Source: Deltaproteobacteria bacterium
GTDB lineage: Bacteria; Myxococcota; JACRCW01
Assembly: GCA_016218805.1 (NCBI GenBank)
Contig: JACRCW010000015.1
Location: 1-44,668, forward strand
DNA length: 44,668 nt
Reading direction: 5' to 3'
In this document: positions 25,267-33,805 of the stretch, piece by piece
Layout of the letters: every line of letters begins with the position of its first letter
Position numbering within the stretch: the stretch's first letter is position 1
The notes under the pieces: model-generated
The model's database searches: none
Seen by the model: the letters and a program-made list of their open reading frames with translations, nothing else
What the model was told of the DNA's origin: nothing
Position numbers and translations under genes: made by a program

Positions 25267-26469
25267 ATGGGCACGCGTCGGTTGCGCGGGTGTACGTCGG
25301 CTGCGGTGGCGTTGGGCGTCCTGGCGGCGGCGGGTTGCGAAGACCCGGTGGTCAAGGTGTTTGACTACGCGGCCAGCTCGCCCATCTACAGCACACCCGC
25401 CATCACGCCCAATGCCATCATCTTTGGCAGTGAAAACGGCGAAGTGGTGGCCCTCAACAAGGCCGGCGAGTTCATGTGGAAGTACTCCACCCGGCGCGAC
25501 GTGGTGGGCGCGGTGCGGGTGGCGGACAACGTGGTGCTGTTCGGGAGCACCAACAACACGTTCTACGCGCTGGACCTGGGCGGCCGGGACGTGTGGAAGT
25601 ACACCACGGATGCGCGCATCAAGGGGGACCCGCTCGTCGTCGGGAAATCGGTCGTGTTCGGATCCTATGACAAGCACGTGTACGCGCTGAGCATCCTCAA
25701 CGGTCACCGCGAATGGATGTTCCCGGACGACACGCCGGCCGCGGCACCGGCGGAGGCCCCGCCCCCGGCGCCCCCGCCGGGGGACAAGGGAGCCAAGCCG
25801 GGCGCCGCGGCACCTGCGCCGGCCGCCGCGCCCCCCGCCGAGGAGAAGATCATTCCCACTGAGGCGTTCAGCTATGCCAGCCCGGTGCTGGTGGGTGAGG
25901 ACGTGGTGTTGGGCAATCTGGACGGCTACATCTATGCCATCAACGCGCATACCGGGAAGCTGCACTGGCGGTTCAAGACGGACGGCGCAGACCGCAAGAA
26001 GGGCGTGACCTCCACGGTGGTGGAAACCGCGGACGCGCTGGTGTTTGGCGCCAATGACGGACAGGTCTACGCGCTGGCCAAGGACGGCAGCAGCGTCAAG
26101 TGGAAGTTCAAGACCGGTGACGAGGTCAACGCCACGGCCACCGTCGATCAACAGGGGAACATCTACATCGGCGGAGTGGACCAGGTGTTCTACGCGCTGG
26201 ATGGCGCCGGCAAGGAGCGGTGGCGCTACCAGCTCAAGGGGCCGGTCATGGGACGCGGGGCCATCATTGAGAACCTGGTGCTGTTTGCCGGCGGTGCCGG
26301 GGACAACACCGTGTACGCGGTGGACCGGGACACCGGGAAGCTGTTCTGGAGCTTCCTCACCAACGGCAAGATTGAAACGGACGTGGTGGCGGAGGGCAAC
26401 CGCGCCTACGTGGCCAGCGAAGACCGCCGCCTGTTCTGCTTTGAGTTCAAGAAGACCCGCGGCAAGTGA
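25267..26469 (+). CDS. PQQ-type beta-propeller lipoprotein
   Basis: A 400-aa exported protein, probably a lipoprotein (LAAAGC, Cys24). Repeated blades have the PQQ-like motif: VVALNKAGEFMWKY, TFYALDLGGRDVWKY, HVYALSILNGHREW, YIYAINAHTGKLHWRF, QVYALAKDGSSVKWKF, VFYALDGAGKERWRY and TVYAVDRDTGKLFW. Seven blades in all, with a Pro/Ala-rich insert (about residues 158-196) between the third and fourth. BamB, the outer-membrane assembly scaffold, has this fold with eight blades; the insert and blade count argue against simple orthology. No PQQ enzyme residues were assigned. GGGGTG precedes the ATG at 25267. Confidence 0.88.
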   Translation: MGTRRLRGCTSAAVALGVLAAAGCEDPVVKVFDYAASSPIYSTPAITPNAIIFGSENGEVVALNKAGEFMWKYSTRRDVVGAVRVADNVVLFGSTNNTFYALDLGGRDVWKYTTDARIKGDPLVVGKSVVFGSYDKHVYALSILNGHREWMFPDDTPAAAPAEAPPPAPPPGDKGAKPGAAAPAPAAAPPAEEKIIPTEAFSYASPVLVGEDVVLGNLDGYIYAINAHTGKLHWRFKTDGADRKKGVTSTVVETADALVFGANDGQVYALAKDGSSVKWKFKTGDEVNATATVDQQGNIYIGGVDQVFYALDGAGKERWRYQLKGPVMGRGAIIENLVLFAGGAGDNTVYAVDRDTGKLFWSFLTNGKIETDVVAEGNRAYVASEDRRLFCFEFKKTRGK

Positions 26470-26496
26470 TCGCGGATCGGGTACGCTCGCCAGACC

Positions 26497-27741
26497 ATGG
26501 CGTTGCGTCCTGACCGCTGGCTGCCCGTGCTCCTGCTGGCCGGCTGCCCCATGCCGGCGGAGGACGCGCAGCACTACCGCTGCCAGGATGATGGCTGGTG
26601 TGAGCCGGGCTGGACCTGCCTGAACGGATACTGCCGCCGCGCCTGCTCCGGCCCGGCCGACTGCGCGCCGGGCACCGAGTGCGTGGGGGGCCACTGCGTG
26701 ACCGCCCCGCACGGAGCGTCCTCGGCGGGGACACCCAGCGGCGCGTCCACCTCCGGGGTGCAGCCCTCCTCCGGCGCAAGCTCCGCTGCGTCGTCGTCGG
26801 CGACCTCGCGCGCCTCCTCCAGGAGCAGCGGGTCCACCGGGAGCGCCACGTCGGACGCGGTCGCCAGCTCCGCCGGGGCGTCCGCGGCCGCCTGCAGCGC
26901 GCCGCCTTCGTCCGCCGCCGCGCCGTCCAGCACCACCGCGCCTGCGTCCTCCACCGCGGCGCCGTCCTCGTCGTCGGCCGCGCGGTCCTCCTCCGCCACG
27001 CCCCCGTCATCGGCCACCAGCCGGCCGGCTTCGGCGTCCGCCGCGTCCTCATCATCCGCACCCGCACCCTCATCCTCCGGGCCACCCACCTGCCCTTCCG
27101 GCGGGCTGCCGCCCGCGGCGGGAGCGCCGCCACCCTGCAACGCGGCGGACCCGGACCTGCTGGCCTGTTACGCGTTTGACGCGGACAATCTGGCGCCCAG
27201 CGGGGGCGTGGTCCGTGATGGGTCCTCATACGGGAATGACGGCACCGCCACGGGGGTCAGCACCGTGCCGGACCTGGACGGGATGGCGGCCCAGTTCAGC
27301 GGCGCGGCCATGATCAGCATCCCGCCCGCGGCAAGCCTGAACCCGCCCACGGAGTTCACGCTGGACGCGTGGGTCCGCCCCGTCACGCTGCCCGCCGCCG
27401 GGGCGCGGTACGGCGTGTTTGACCGCAACGGGCAGTTCGGGATGTTCCTCATGGACACCGGTGAGCTGCGGTGCAGCGCCACCAACGTGGTCACGGGAGG
27501 CAGCATCCCGGTGAATGTGTGGACGCATGTTGCGTGCGTGATTTCTCCCACCGCGGTGGAGCTGTACGTGAACGGCCTGCTGGCGGTGACCGCCGCCCGC
27601 AGCGGCGCCTTGAACACCGGCAACCAGGACGTTGTGGCGGTGGGTGCCAACTCGCCGTCGGGGGACAGCTTCCAGGGGCGGCTGGACCGGGTGCGCCTGT
27701 GGCAGACCGCGCATCCGGCCAACCGCGTCTGCACCCAGTGA
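26497..27741 (+). CDS. Cys-rich, Ser-rich, LamG-domain lipoprotein
   Basis: A 414-aa predicted lipoprotein (MALRPDRWLPVLLLAGC, Cys17). Residues about 25-72 are a cysteine-rich module with eight to ten Cys (CQDDGWCEPGWTCLNGYCRR...), of the kind seen repeatedly in myxobacterial surface proteins. Residues 72-200 are an unstructured Ser/Ala/Pro linker of repetitive codons, very likely extended. The C-terminal ~210 residues are a concanavalin/LamG-like jelly roll (LLACYAFDADNLAPSG, FTLDAWVRP, WTHVACVISPTAVELYVNG, DRVRLW). A carbohydrate- or surface-binding role is likely. TACGCT (26482-26487) lies nine bases before the ATG; no ribosome site is seen. Confidence 0.88.
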   Translation: MALRPDRWLPVLLLAGCPMPAEDAQHYRCQDDGWCEPGWTCLNGYCRRACSGPADCAPGTECVGGHCVTAPHGASSAGTPSGASTSGVQPSSGASSAASSSATSRASSRSSGSTGSATSDAVASSAGASAAACSAPPSSAAAPSSTTAPASSTAAPSSSSAARSSSATPPSSATSRPASASAASSSSAPAPSSSGPPTCPSGGLPPAAGAPPPCNAADPDLLACYAFDADNLAPSGGVVRDGSSYGNDGTATGVSTVPDLDGMAAQFSGAAMISIPPAASLNPPTEFTLDAWVRPVTLPAAGARYGVFDRNGQFGMFLMDTGELRCSATNVVTGGSIPVNVWTHVACVISPTAVELYVNGLLAVTAARSGALNTGNQDVVAVGANSPSGDSFQGRLDRVRLWQTAHPANRVCTQ

Positions 27742-27747
27742 GCGCCC

Positions 27748-28791
27748 TCAGCCGCTGAGCAGCTGCCAGGCGCCCGCGCCGGCCAGCAGTGCTGCCGCCA
27801 ACAACAGGATCACGCCGCCCACTGCGGCGGTGGCGGCGCCCGCCAACGAAAACGGAACCACCAGCCGCCGTCCCACGGGCCGCGTGGCCTGGATGGTCCA
27901 CACCAGGGCGTACGCGGTCCCGCCCAGCAGCCCCAGGAGGGCGCCCGCACCAAGCACCATGCCGCCCGCGGCGGCGGCCAGCGCGCCCGGTGTGAAGGCC
28001 AGCGCGCGCGGCACCCCTGTGCGTCCCTCCACCCCGCGCGCCGCCGGGGCCGGCGTGGACGGTGGGTGCGCAGGTGGTGGGGGTGCCCCGGCCGCGGGTT
28101 CGGGGACCAGCTGGAATACCGCCACAGACGACCGCCCGGCCTTCATGGCCACGTCCCGCTCCTCGGCCACATGGCCGGCCAGCGCCACGCGCACGCGGTG
28201 GGCACCGGGCGGCAGGGGCACATTGTTGAGCGGCGTCACGCCGGCCGCAGCCCCGTCCAGGAACACAGATGCGCCCGCCGGCGTGCTGGCCACCGAAACG
28301 TGCGCCGGGCGCTGCCGCCCCAGCCGTGCCCGGACCGCGTCCGTCACCGCAGCGACGTCCGCTTCCTCCCCGCCCAGCGGCCGCTGCACCGCGCGCTGGG
28401 GCTGTCCCTGGCACCCGTCCATCCACTGCAGCTCCAGCAGGCGCGGCGACCCCACGCGGACGGTGACCATGCCCAGCGCGTCCACGCGCATGACCGTGCA
28501 CAGCTGCCGCAGGCAGCGCGCATCCAGCGCCTGGCAGCCCATGGACAGCAGGATCTCGTCCAGGACCAGTGACGGCGCGGGGCGGCCGCGGAACTCGGCG
28601 CTCTCAGCCGTCACGCCGGCCAGGGCGTCGCGCAGGCGCGCGGCCAGCGGCGGTGGCACGGTGCCTTCATCCACAAAGACCATCACCGTGCGCTCCGGCA
28701 CGGGTTCCGGCCCACCGGCCGCGGCACCCAACCACGCGGCCATCACCATTCCCCCGACCCACGCCATGGCCGCATGACGCCAGCCCCGCAC
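27748..28791 (-). CDS. PEGA-domain membrane protein
   Basis: About 347 aa. A signal-like start is followed by a periplasmic domain (TVMVFVDEGTVPPPLAARL..., Cys pairs near residues 86-98) and then a PEGA domain (about residues 165-221, VASTPAGASVFLDGAAAG and PLPPGAHRVRVALAGH). After a Pro-rich linker come two or three membrane helices at the C-terminus. PEGA domains occur in surface-associated proteins of myxobacteria and may contact the cell envelope. The start is uncertain: GTG at 28791 gives a signal with a positive n-region, ATG at 28767 gives a shorter one and ATG at 28827 a longer one. Six base pairs separate it from the convergent LamG gene. Confidence 0.82.
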   Translation of the reverse strand: MRGWRHAAMAWVGGMVMAAWLGAAAGGPEPVPERTVMVFVDEGTVPPPLAARLRDALAGVTAESAEFRGRPAPSLVLDEILLSMGCQALDARCLRQLCTVMRVDALGMVTVRVGSPRLLELQWMDGCQGQPQRAVQRPLGGEEADVAAVTDAVRARLGRQRPAHVSVASTPAGASVFLDGAAAGVTPLNNVPLPPGAHRVRVALAGHVAEERDVAMKAGRSSVAVFQLVPEPAAGAPPPPAHPPSTPAPAARGVEGRTGVPRALAFTPGALAAAAGGMVLGAGALLGLLGGTAYALVWTIQATRPVGRRLVVPFSLAGAATAAVGGVILLLAAALLAGAGAWQLLSG

Positions 28792-28857
28792 CGGCCCGTC
28801 AAGCACGTGGCGCACGGCCACCCACATCCGGTAACGCTGATGGCCCGGAGGTTACCC

Positions 28858-30069
28858 ATGGCCGCCACGCTGTTGGTCCCCACGCTGCTGTATGACGGCA
28901 CGCGCGCTCCCCCGCGCGCGGACGCGGCCGTGCTGGTTGATTCCGGGCGCATCCTGGAGGTGGGCCCCGCGGCGGAGTTGCGCACGCGCACCGCGGAGGT
29001 GGTGGCGCTGCAGGGGACATTGTGCCCGGGGCTCATTGACGTGCACACGCACCTGGCGCTGGCCGCCACGGCGGACCCCGCCGCCACGCTGCGGGCGGAA
29101 TCCGGCACCCGCACCACGGCGCGCGCCATCCGGCACCTGGCCCAGCAGCTGCTGGCCGGCGTGACCACGGTGCGTGACCTGGGCGCGCCCGGCGGGATTG
29201 ACCTGGAGCTGGCGCGCGCCCAGCGCGAGGGCTTCCTGCGCGGGCCGCGCGTGATGCCCGCGGGGAAGCTGGTGGCCATGACGGGCGGACACGCGTGTTA
29301 CCTGGGCGTGGAGGCGGACGGGCCGGACGCGGTGCGCCGCGCCGTGCGGGAGCAGCTCAAGGCTGGCGCGGAGGTCATCAAGGTCATCGCCACCGGCGGC
29401 ATCATCAGTGAAGGCGTGCAGCCCGGCAGCCCGCAGCTCACGGTGGAGGAAATGCGCGCGGCGGTGGAGGAGGCGGTCAAGGCGGGCCGGCGCGTGTCCG
29501 CGCACGCACAGGGCACCGCGGGCATCCACAACGCGCTGCAGGCCGGCGTGCACACGGTGGAACACGGGTTCTGGCTGGATGACGCGGCCGTGGGCCTGAT
29601 GCGGCAGAAGGACGTGACGTTTGTGGCCACCTTCTGCGCCGCGCGCGCCATGCTGGAGCAGCTGGAGCGGCTGCCCGCGTTCATCCGCGCCAAGATGGAG
29701 ACGGTGGGTGATGCGCACGCGCGCAGTTTCCGGCGCGTGCTGGAGGGCGGCGTGCGGTTCGCGTGCGGGACGGACGCGGGCACCCCGTTCAACCCGCACG
29801 GCAGCCTCCCGCGCGAAGTGGCGCTGCACGTGGAACACGGCGCCCCGGTGCTGGCCGCGTTGCACGCCGCCACCGGCGCCGCCGCGGAAGCGTTGGGCCG
29901 TGATGACGTGGGCCTGCTGGCGCGCGGCCGCATTGCCGACCTCGTGCTCGTGGACGGTGACCCCGCGCAGGACGTCAGCGCGCTCACGCGCGTGCGCGCC
30001 ACCTGGCAAGCCGGCCGCGTGGTGGACCGCGCGGCGCTGGCAGCCATCAGCGCCAACGTGGCCGCGTAA
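28858..30069 (+). CDS. Metal-dependent amidohydrolase family protein
   Basis: A 403-aa amidohydrolase of the imidazolonepropionase/Xaa-Pro-dipeptidase-like branch. Metal ligands are all present: HTH (His63, His65) in LIDVHTHLA, Lys175 in EVIKVIATGG for carboxylation, His216 in VSAHAQG, His236 in TVEHG, and Asp306 in CGTDAGTP. No signal peptide, so cytoplasmic. The substrate cannot be deduced: members hydrolyse cyclic amides, dipeptides of proline or carbamates. The ATG at 28858 is chosen over 28840 because GGAGG stands six to seven bases before it. It is divergent from the PEGA gene and precedes the dnaA upstream region. Confidence 0.92.
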   Translation: MAATLLVPTLLYDGTRAPPRADAAVLVDSGRILEVGPAAELRTRTAEVVALQGTLCPGLIDVHTHLALAATADPAATLRAESGTRTTARAIRHLAQQLLAGVTTVRDLGAPGGIDLELARAQREGFLRGPRVMPAGKLVAMTGGHACYLGVEADGPDAVRRAVREQLKAGAEVIKVIATGGIISEGVQPGSPQLTVEEMRAAVEEAVKAGRRVSAHAQGTAGIHNALQAGVHTVEHGFWLDDAAVGLMRQKDVTFVATFCAARAMLEQLERLPAFIRAKMETVGDAHARSFRRVLEGGVRFACGTDAGTPFNPHGSLPREVALHVEHGAPVLAALHAATGAAAEALGRDDVGLLARGRIADLVLVDGDPAQDVSALTRVRATWQAGRVVDRAALAAISANVAA

Positions 30070-30441
30070 GGCACACCGCCGGTTGGGGATGCGCGACGAG
30101 AAATCCACAATGCGCGATCTTCCTGCGCGATGTCTGATCTGCGCGGTTGGAGAGATCACTTCAACCAGCCCTTGAAGCCGGATCCGCGCGTGGAGAAAAA
30201 CCGTGGTCACAGCGCGAGATGAAGAAAGCGCGAAGAACGCGTCTTGATCGCGCGGGAAGCCTCTTGATAGGGAATCCACCCGCGCGTTCCGCGCCGCGGT
30301 TGATCGCGGAGAAAACGGTAGGAGCGCTCCAGTGGGATCGGGCCCCCGGCGGGGGGCGGAAATCGGAAGGTCACGTGAAAGCGTGGCCGGGCACAGGTGT
30401 ACCCGTTGGCCGGTGGTTTCCCGGCCCAAAGGTGGTGGCGG
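30070..30441. other. Non-coding, relatively A+T-rich region before dnaA (candidate oriC or dnaA control region)
   Basis: The longest stretch without a gene (372 bp) and visibly richer in A+T than its neighbours. It holds DnaA-box-like 9-mers: AAATCCACA (30101-30109, 7/9 to TTATCCACA) and CGTGGAGAA on the opposite sense (30190-30198, 7/9). It also has a repeat GGAGAAAAACCG / GGAGAAAACGG (30192-30203, 30308-30318), a perfect inverted repeat CTTCAA-N7-TTGAAG (30159-30177) and several GATC-containing motifs (TTGATCGCG at 30244 and 30300). No box is perfect. It could be the origin, an autoregulated dnaA leader, or both. Confidence 0.45.
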
Positions 30442-31842
30442 ATGCAGGTGGCGGCGGCACAACCCGAGTTGGTGGGAGACAGCCGCAAGGCCGCCGAGTT
30501 GTGGCACGGCGCCATGGCCCGCCTCTCCACGCGGGTGTCGCCGCACGTGTTGCAGACGTGGTTTGTCCCCACGCGGCCCGTCACGCTGGAGGGCACGGCC
30601 CTGACGCTGGGCGTGCCGTCCAACTTCCACGCAGACTGGCTGCGGGACCACTACCAGGACGTGCTGGAAGCGGAGCTGCGGTCTGAGCAGCCCGGCTGCC
30701 GCCTGCGCTTCCAGGTGATGCCGGAGCTGGAGGCGCCTGCCGCGGGCGGGCCGGCGTCCGTGACCCGCGCTGACGCCAACCGCGCCTCCACGCCGCCCTC
30801 CGCGGTGCGCGAACGCCTGCAGACGTCCTTCAACCCGCGCTACACGCTGGATGGCTTTGTGCGCGGGCCATCCAACCAGCTGGCCGCCGCCGCCGCGGAC
30901 GCCATCACGGACAAACCCGGGAGCCTGTACAACCCGCTGTTTGTGTTTGGCGGGGTGGGGTTGGGGAAGACGCACCTGCTGCACGCGGTGGGGCAGGCCA
31001 TCCAGCAGCGGCACCCGGAATGGAACGTGCTGTACGTGTCCGCGGAGGACTTTGCCAACGACCTCATTGCGTGCCTGCAGAACGGGCGGATGGAGAACTT
31101 CCGGCACCGCTGGCGCGGGCTGTGTGACGTGTTGCTGCTGGATGACGTGCACTTCCTGGGCAGCAAGGAGCGGACGCAGGAGGAGTTCTTCCACGTCTTC
31201 AACCATCACCACCAGCTGGGCCGGCAGATTGTGGTCACCTCAGACCGCTTCCCGCATGAGATGGCCGGCGTGGAGGAGCGCCTGCGCAACCGGCTGCAGT
31301 GGGGCCTCATTGTGGACATCCAGCCCCCTGAGCTGGAGACGCGCATGGCCATCCTGGGCAGCAAGGCCGCCGCCATGGGCGTGCGCCTCCCGGATGAGGT
31401 CTCCCACTTCCTGGCCAGCCACATCCGCCAGAACGTGCGCGAACTGGAGGGCGCGCTGACCCGCGTGGTGGCCGCCTCCTCCGTGCACGGGCGCGTGCTC
31501 AACGTGGACCTGTGCCGCACGGAGCTGCGGGACCTGTCGCTCGCGCGCGCGCGCACCCCCACGTGCGAGGAGATCCAGAAGCACGTGTGCTCGCTGTACA
31601 ACGTGAACATCACGGAGATGCGCGGCCCGCGGCGCAACCGCGGCATCACCACGCCGCGCCACGTGGCCATGTACCTGTGCCGCAAGCACACGCAGGCGTC
31701 GTTCCCGGAAATCGGCGCCGCGTTTGGCGGGAAGGACCACACCACCGTCATGGCGTCAGTCCGCAAGATTGAAGAGCTGGTGCGCACAGACCCTGCGGTG
31801 ACCCAGGCAGTGGAAGCGCTAGACCGTATCCTGCAGGCGTGA
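30442..31842 (+). CDS. dnaA: Chromosomal replication initiator protein DnaA
   Basis: AAA+ initiator that binds DnaA boxes, opens the origin and loads the helicase. The 466-aa protein has domain I (about 1-85, WFVPTRPVTLEG), a short linker, then domain III with Walker A GGVGLGKT (170-177), Walker B LLLDDVHF (231-238) and the QNVRELEGAL element (330-339). Domain IV carries the DNA-binding signature GGKDHTTV (429-436). Every signature is present and length is normal, so this is a functional DnaA, not a partial paralog. AAAGGTGG precedes the ATG at 30442. The usual neighbours (dnaN, recF, gyrB, rpmH) are absent. Confidence 0.97.
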   Translation: MQVAAAQPELVGDSRKAAELWHGAMARLSTRVSPHVLQTWFVPTRPVTLEGTALTLGVPSNFHADWLRDHYQDVLEAELRSEQPGCRLRFQVMPELEAPAAGGPASVTRADANRASTPPSAVRERLQTSFNPRYTLDGFVRGPSNQLAAAAADAITDKPGSLYNPLFVFGGVGLGKTHLLHAVGQAIQQRHPEWNVLYVSAEDFANDLIACLQNGRMENFRHRWRGLCDVLLLDDVHFLGSKERTQEEFFHVFNHHHQLGRQIVVTSDRFPHEMAGVEERLRNRLQWGLIVDIQPPELETRMAILGSKAAAMGVRLPDEVSHFLASHIRQNVRELEGALTRVVAASSVHGRVLNVDLCRTELRDLSLARARTPTCEEIQKHVCSLYNVNITEMRGPRRNRGITTPRHVAMYLCRKHTQASFPEIGAAFGGKDHTTVMASVRKIEELVRTDPAVTQAVEALDRILQA

Positions 31843-31845
31843 GTC

Positions 31846-31980
31846 TCAGCCCGTGGGCTGGGGCGCGGCGTTGCCCGGTTGGTCATGGTCATGGCGGGCA
31901 GGACGCAGCGCCAGCGGCAGCAACAGGGCGCCGCCGGGCACCAGCGCAATCACCACCCAGAGAAGCAGACGCCACACCAT
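31846..31980 (-). CDS. Small predicted membrane protein, 44 aa
   Basis: Short ORF facing dnaA (3 bp between stops). Translation from ATG 31980 begins MVWRLLLWVVIALVPGGALLLPLALRP, so one hydrophobic helix, then a polar tail with HDHDQPGN and a Pro-rich end. GGAGG lies two bases before the ATG and five before the next codon, a GTG, which may therefore be the true start. Codon third positions are strongly G/C. No family recognised. The rest of the 31843-32099 gap shows nothing else I can support. Confidence 0.45.
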   Translation of the reverse strand: MVWRLLLWVVIALVPGGALLLPLALRPARHDHDQPGNAAPQPTG

Positions 31981-32099
31981 GACCTCCGTGCTGAGCACCG
32001 CCCGTGCCAGGATGAGCGGGCGGGATTCGCGTGATGTTTTGGGGTTCCCGGGCTGACAAACCTGTCAGGGCGCACGGGAGAAGCGTGCCTCAGCGGCTC

Positions 32100-32813
32100 T
32101 CAACGCGAGACGCCCACAGCCGCCAGCGCCACGCTCACCACCATGGCGGTCACCTCCACCCGCGTGGTGACTGCCGCATCCATGAAGCGCCGCAGCAGCT
32201 TGCCCACGCCGTTGCCCACCAGGATGGAGAGGGTCAGCAGCAGGGTGGGCCAGGCCAGGCCTGCGTGCAGCAGACCGCCCGCGCCGTACGCAATGAGGCG
32301 CCCCACGTGGATGGTCACGCCCACCGCCGCGGAGGTGGCCACATACGGCTCACCGGTCAGGCCCGCACCCATCAGCACCGGCCCCACCAGCACACCCGCG
32401 CCGCTGCCCATGGCGGACAACACGCCCACGCCGCCGCCCACGGGAATCAGCACGCGCGGCGGCCAGCGCATGCTGATGCGCCCGCTGGCGCGCAGGATGG
32501 CCAGCACCAGCACCCCCGCCATGGCCACCCGCAACACCCATGACGGCACCCACGCCACGGCAAACCCGCCCAGCAGCGCACCGGGCAGCGCGCCGGCCAG
32601 CAGCGGCCGGACCACCACGACGTCCACGCGGGTTCGCCAGGTGACCAGGCGGTGCAGGTTGCCCACCAGCAGCGCCGGCGCGGTGATGGCCAGCACCACG
32701 GACGGTTCCATCACCACGCTGAGCGCCAGCACGGCCATCAGGCCGCCGCCCATGCCGGCCACCGTGGTCAGCGTCCCCGCCAGGATGCCCATCACCATCA
32801 GGACCGCGTCCAT
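32100..32813 (-). CDS. TSUP (TauE/SafE) family membrane exporter
   Basis: A 237-aa membrane protein with seven to eight helices and the TSUP layout: GILAGTLTTVAGMGGGLMAV at the N-terminus, an internal repeat starting VGVLSAMGSGAGVLVGPVLM near residue 140, and Gly-rich turns. The family exports small sulfur- or carbon-containing anions (sulfite, sulfoacetate and similar), but substrates vary. The start at 32813 is set by GGAGG at five bases; ATGs further upstream lack a ribosome site. It is divergent from a LysR regulator, the standard arrangement when the regulator controls the transporter, and shares a palindrome-bearing promoter region. Confidence 0.88.
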   Translation of the reverse strand: MDAVLMVMGILAGTLTTVAGMGGGLMAVLALSVVMEPSVVLAITAPALLVGNLHRLVTWRTRVDVVVVRPLLAGALPGALLGGFAVAWVPSWVLRVAMAGVLVLAILRASGRISMRWPPRVLIPVGGGVGVLSAMGSGAGVLVGPVLMGAGLTGEPYVATSAAVGVTIHVGRLIAYGAGGLLHAGLAWPTLLLTLSILVGNGVGKLLRRFMDAAVTTRVEVTAMVVSVALAAVGVSR

Positions 32814-32854
32814 CACCACCTCCATGGCCCGCTTGTACCGTGCGCGCACTCCAT

Positions 32855-32885
32855 CAATCCAATGGATTGTTTTCATCATCATGAT
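32855..32885. promoter_or_regulatory. Palindromic operator region between TSUP and LysR genes
   Basis: An A+T-rich island in a G+C-rich setting. CAATCC-AAT-GGATTG (32855-32869) is a perfect 6-3-6 inverted repeat and ATCATGAT (32878-32885) a perfect palindrome. GATAAC (32883-32888), a 4/6 -10, ends eight bases before the LysR ATG. On the other strand TACAAG (32832-32837) is a possible TSUP -10, with the first palindrome over its -35 area. A LysR binding site is likely. Confidence 0.55.
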
Positions 32886-32896
32886 AACTTCTGCTT

Positions 32897-33805
32897 ATGT
32901 ATGACTCCTTCCGGCACTTCCTCCTGGTGGCCCAACACGGGACGTTCACGGAGGCCGCGCGGCACGCGCACCTCACGCAGCCCGCGCTGACGGCCTCCAT
33001 GCGGCGGCTGGAGGAAGAGTTGGGCGCACGGCTGTTTGATCGGGGGCGCTCCGGTGCCCAGCTGACGGCGGCGGGGCGGGCGCTGCTGCCGCGCGCGCAG
33101 TCCGCGCTGGCCGCCGTGGAGGACGGGCGGCGTGCGGTGGCGGAGGTGCTGGGCCTGCAGGCGGGCGAAGTGCGGCTGGGCGCGGGTGCCACCGCGTGCA
33201 CCTACCTGCTGCCGCCCGTGCTGGCGCGGTTCCGCGCGCAGCATCCCGGCGTGCGCATCCTGCTCAAGGAGTCCATTGCCGCCGTCGTGGAAGAGGAGTT
33301 GCGGCGCGGAGACCTGGACCTGGGCATCATCACGCATGACGGCGGCGAACTGTGGCGACAGGACGCACTGGTGCTGGTGGCCGCGCCGGGCTTTGCCGTC
33401 CCGCGTGACGTGGAGGAGGCGCCGTTCATCACGTTTGCGCCGGGCGCGACAACGCGGCTGGTGCTGGAGCAGCGCTTTCCCAAGGCGCGCATCGTCATGG
33501 AACTGGGCAGCATTGACGCGGTGAAGGAGCACGTGCGCGCGGGCATTGGCGTGGCGCTGGTGAGCCTGGCAGCGGCGCGCGGGGAGCTGCGCGCGCGGCG
33601 CCTGCGTCAGGTGCGCCACCCGCTGACGCCCATCCCGCGGCCCTTCCACCTGGTGCACCGGGGCGTGGACCGCCTCCCCCCCGCGGCGGCGGAGTTGCGG
33701 CGGATGCTGCTGGCCGACACACCCGGCGCTGTGCGTGCGGCCGCCGCGTCGGTTAAGAGCGGGACCCGTGGCGTCCGCCGCAGGCGGCGCCGGGAGAGTC
33801 CATGA
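32897..33805 (+). CDS. LysR-family transcriptional regulator
   Basis: A 302-aa regulator. The N-terminal winged helix is typical: FRHFLLVAQHGTFTEAARH, LTQPALTASMRRLEEELGARLFDRG (about residues 6-55). The effector-binding domain follows (LGAGATACTYLLPPVLARFR...). The last ~25 residues form an unusual basic tail (VKSGTRG then a run of six Arg) that reaches into the next gene. Its TGA overlaps the ATG of the MoxR gene (ATGA), so the regulator and the ATPase are translationally coupled. No ribosome site precedes the ATG at 32897; a -10-like GATAAC eight bases before it fits a nearly leaderless message. Confidence 0.93.
   Translation: MYDSFRHFLLVAQHGTFTEAARHAHLTQPALTASMRRLEEELGARLFDRGRSGAQLTAAGRALLPRAQSALAAVEDGRRAVAEVLGLQAGEVRLGAGATACTYLLPPVLARFRAQHPGVRILLKESIAAVVEEELRRGDLDLGIITHDGGELWRQDALVLVAAPGFAVPRDVEEAPFITFAPGATTRLVLEQRFPKARIVMELGSIDAVKEHVRAGIGVALVSLAAARGELRARRLRQVRHPLTPIPRPFHLVHRGVDRLPPAAAELRRMLLADTPGAVRAAAASVKSGTRGVRRRRRRESP

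Noticed and set aside
26713..27100. Serine-rich codon repeats resembling a VNTR or CRISPR-like array
   Set aside because: The repeats are in frame, irregular in length and encode a Ser/Ala linker between two domains; there are no spacers or palindromic repeats.
28852..31212. Minus-strand open frame of 786 codons opposite the amidohydrolase and dnaA
   Set aside because: It is antisense to two clear genes and crosses the dnaA upstream region, and its composition is that of a shadow frame.
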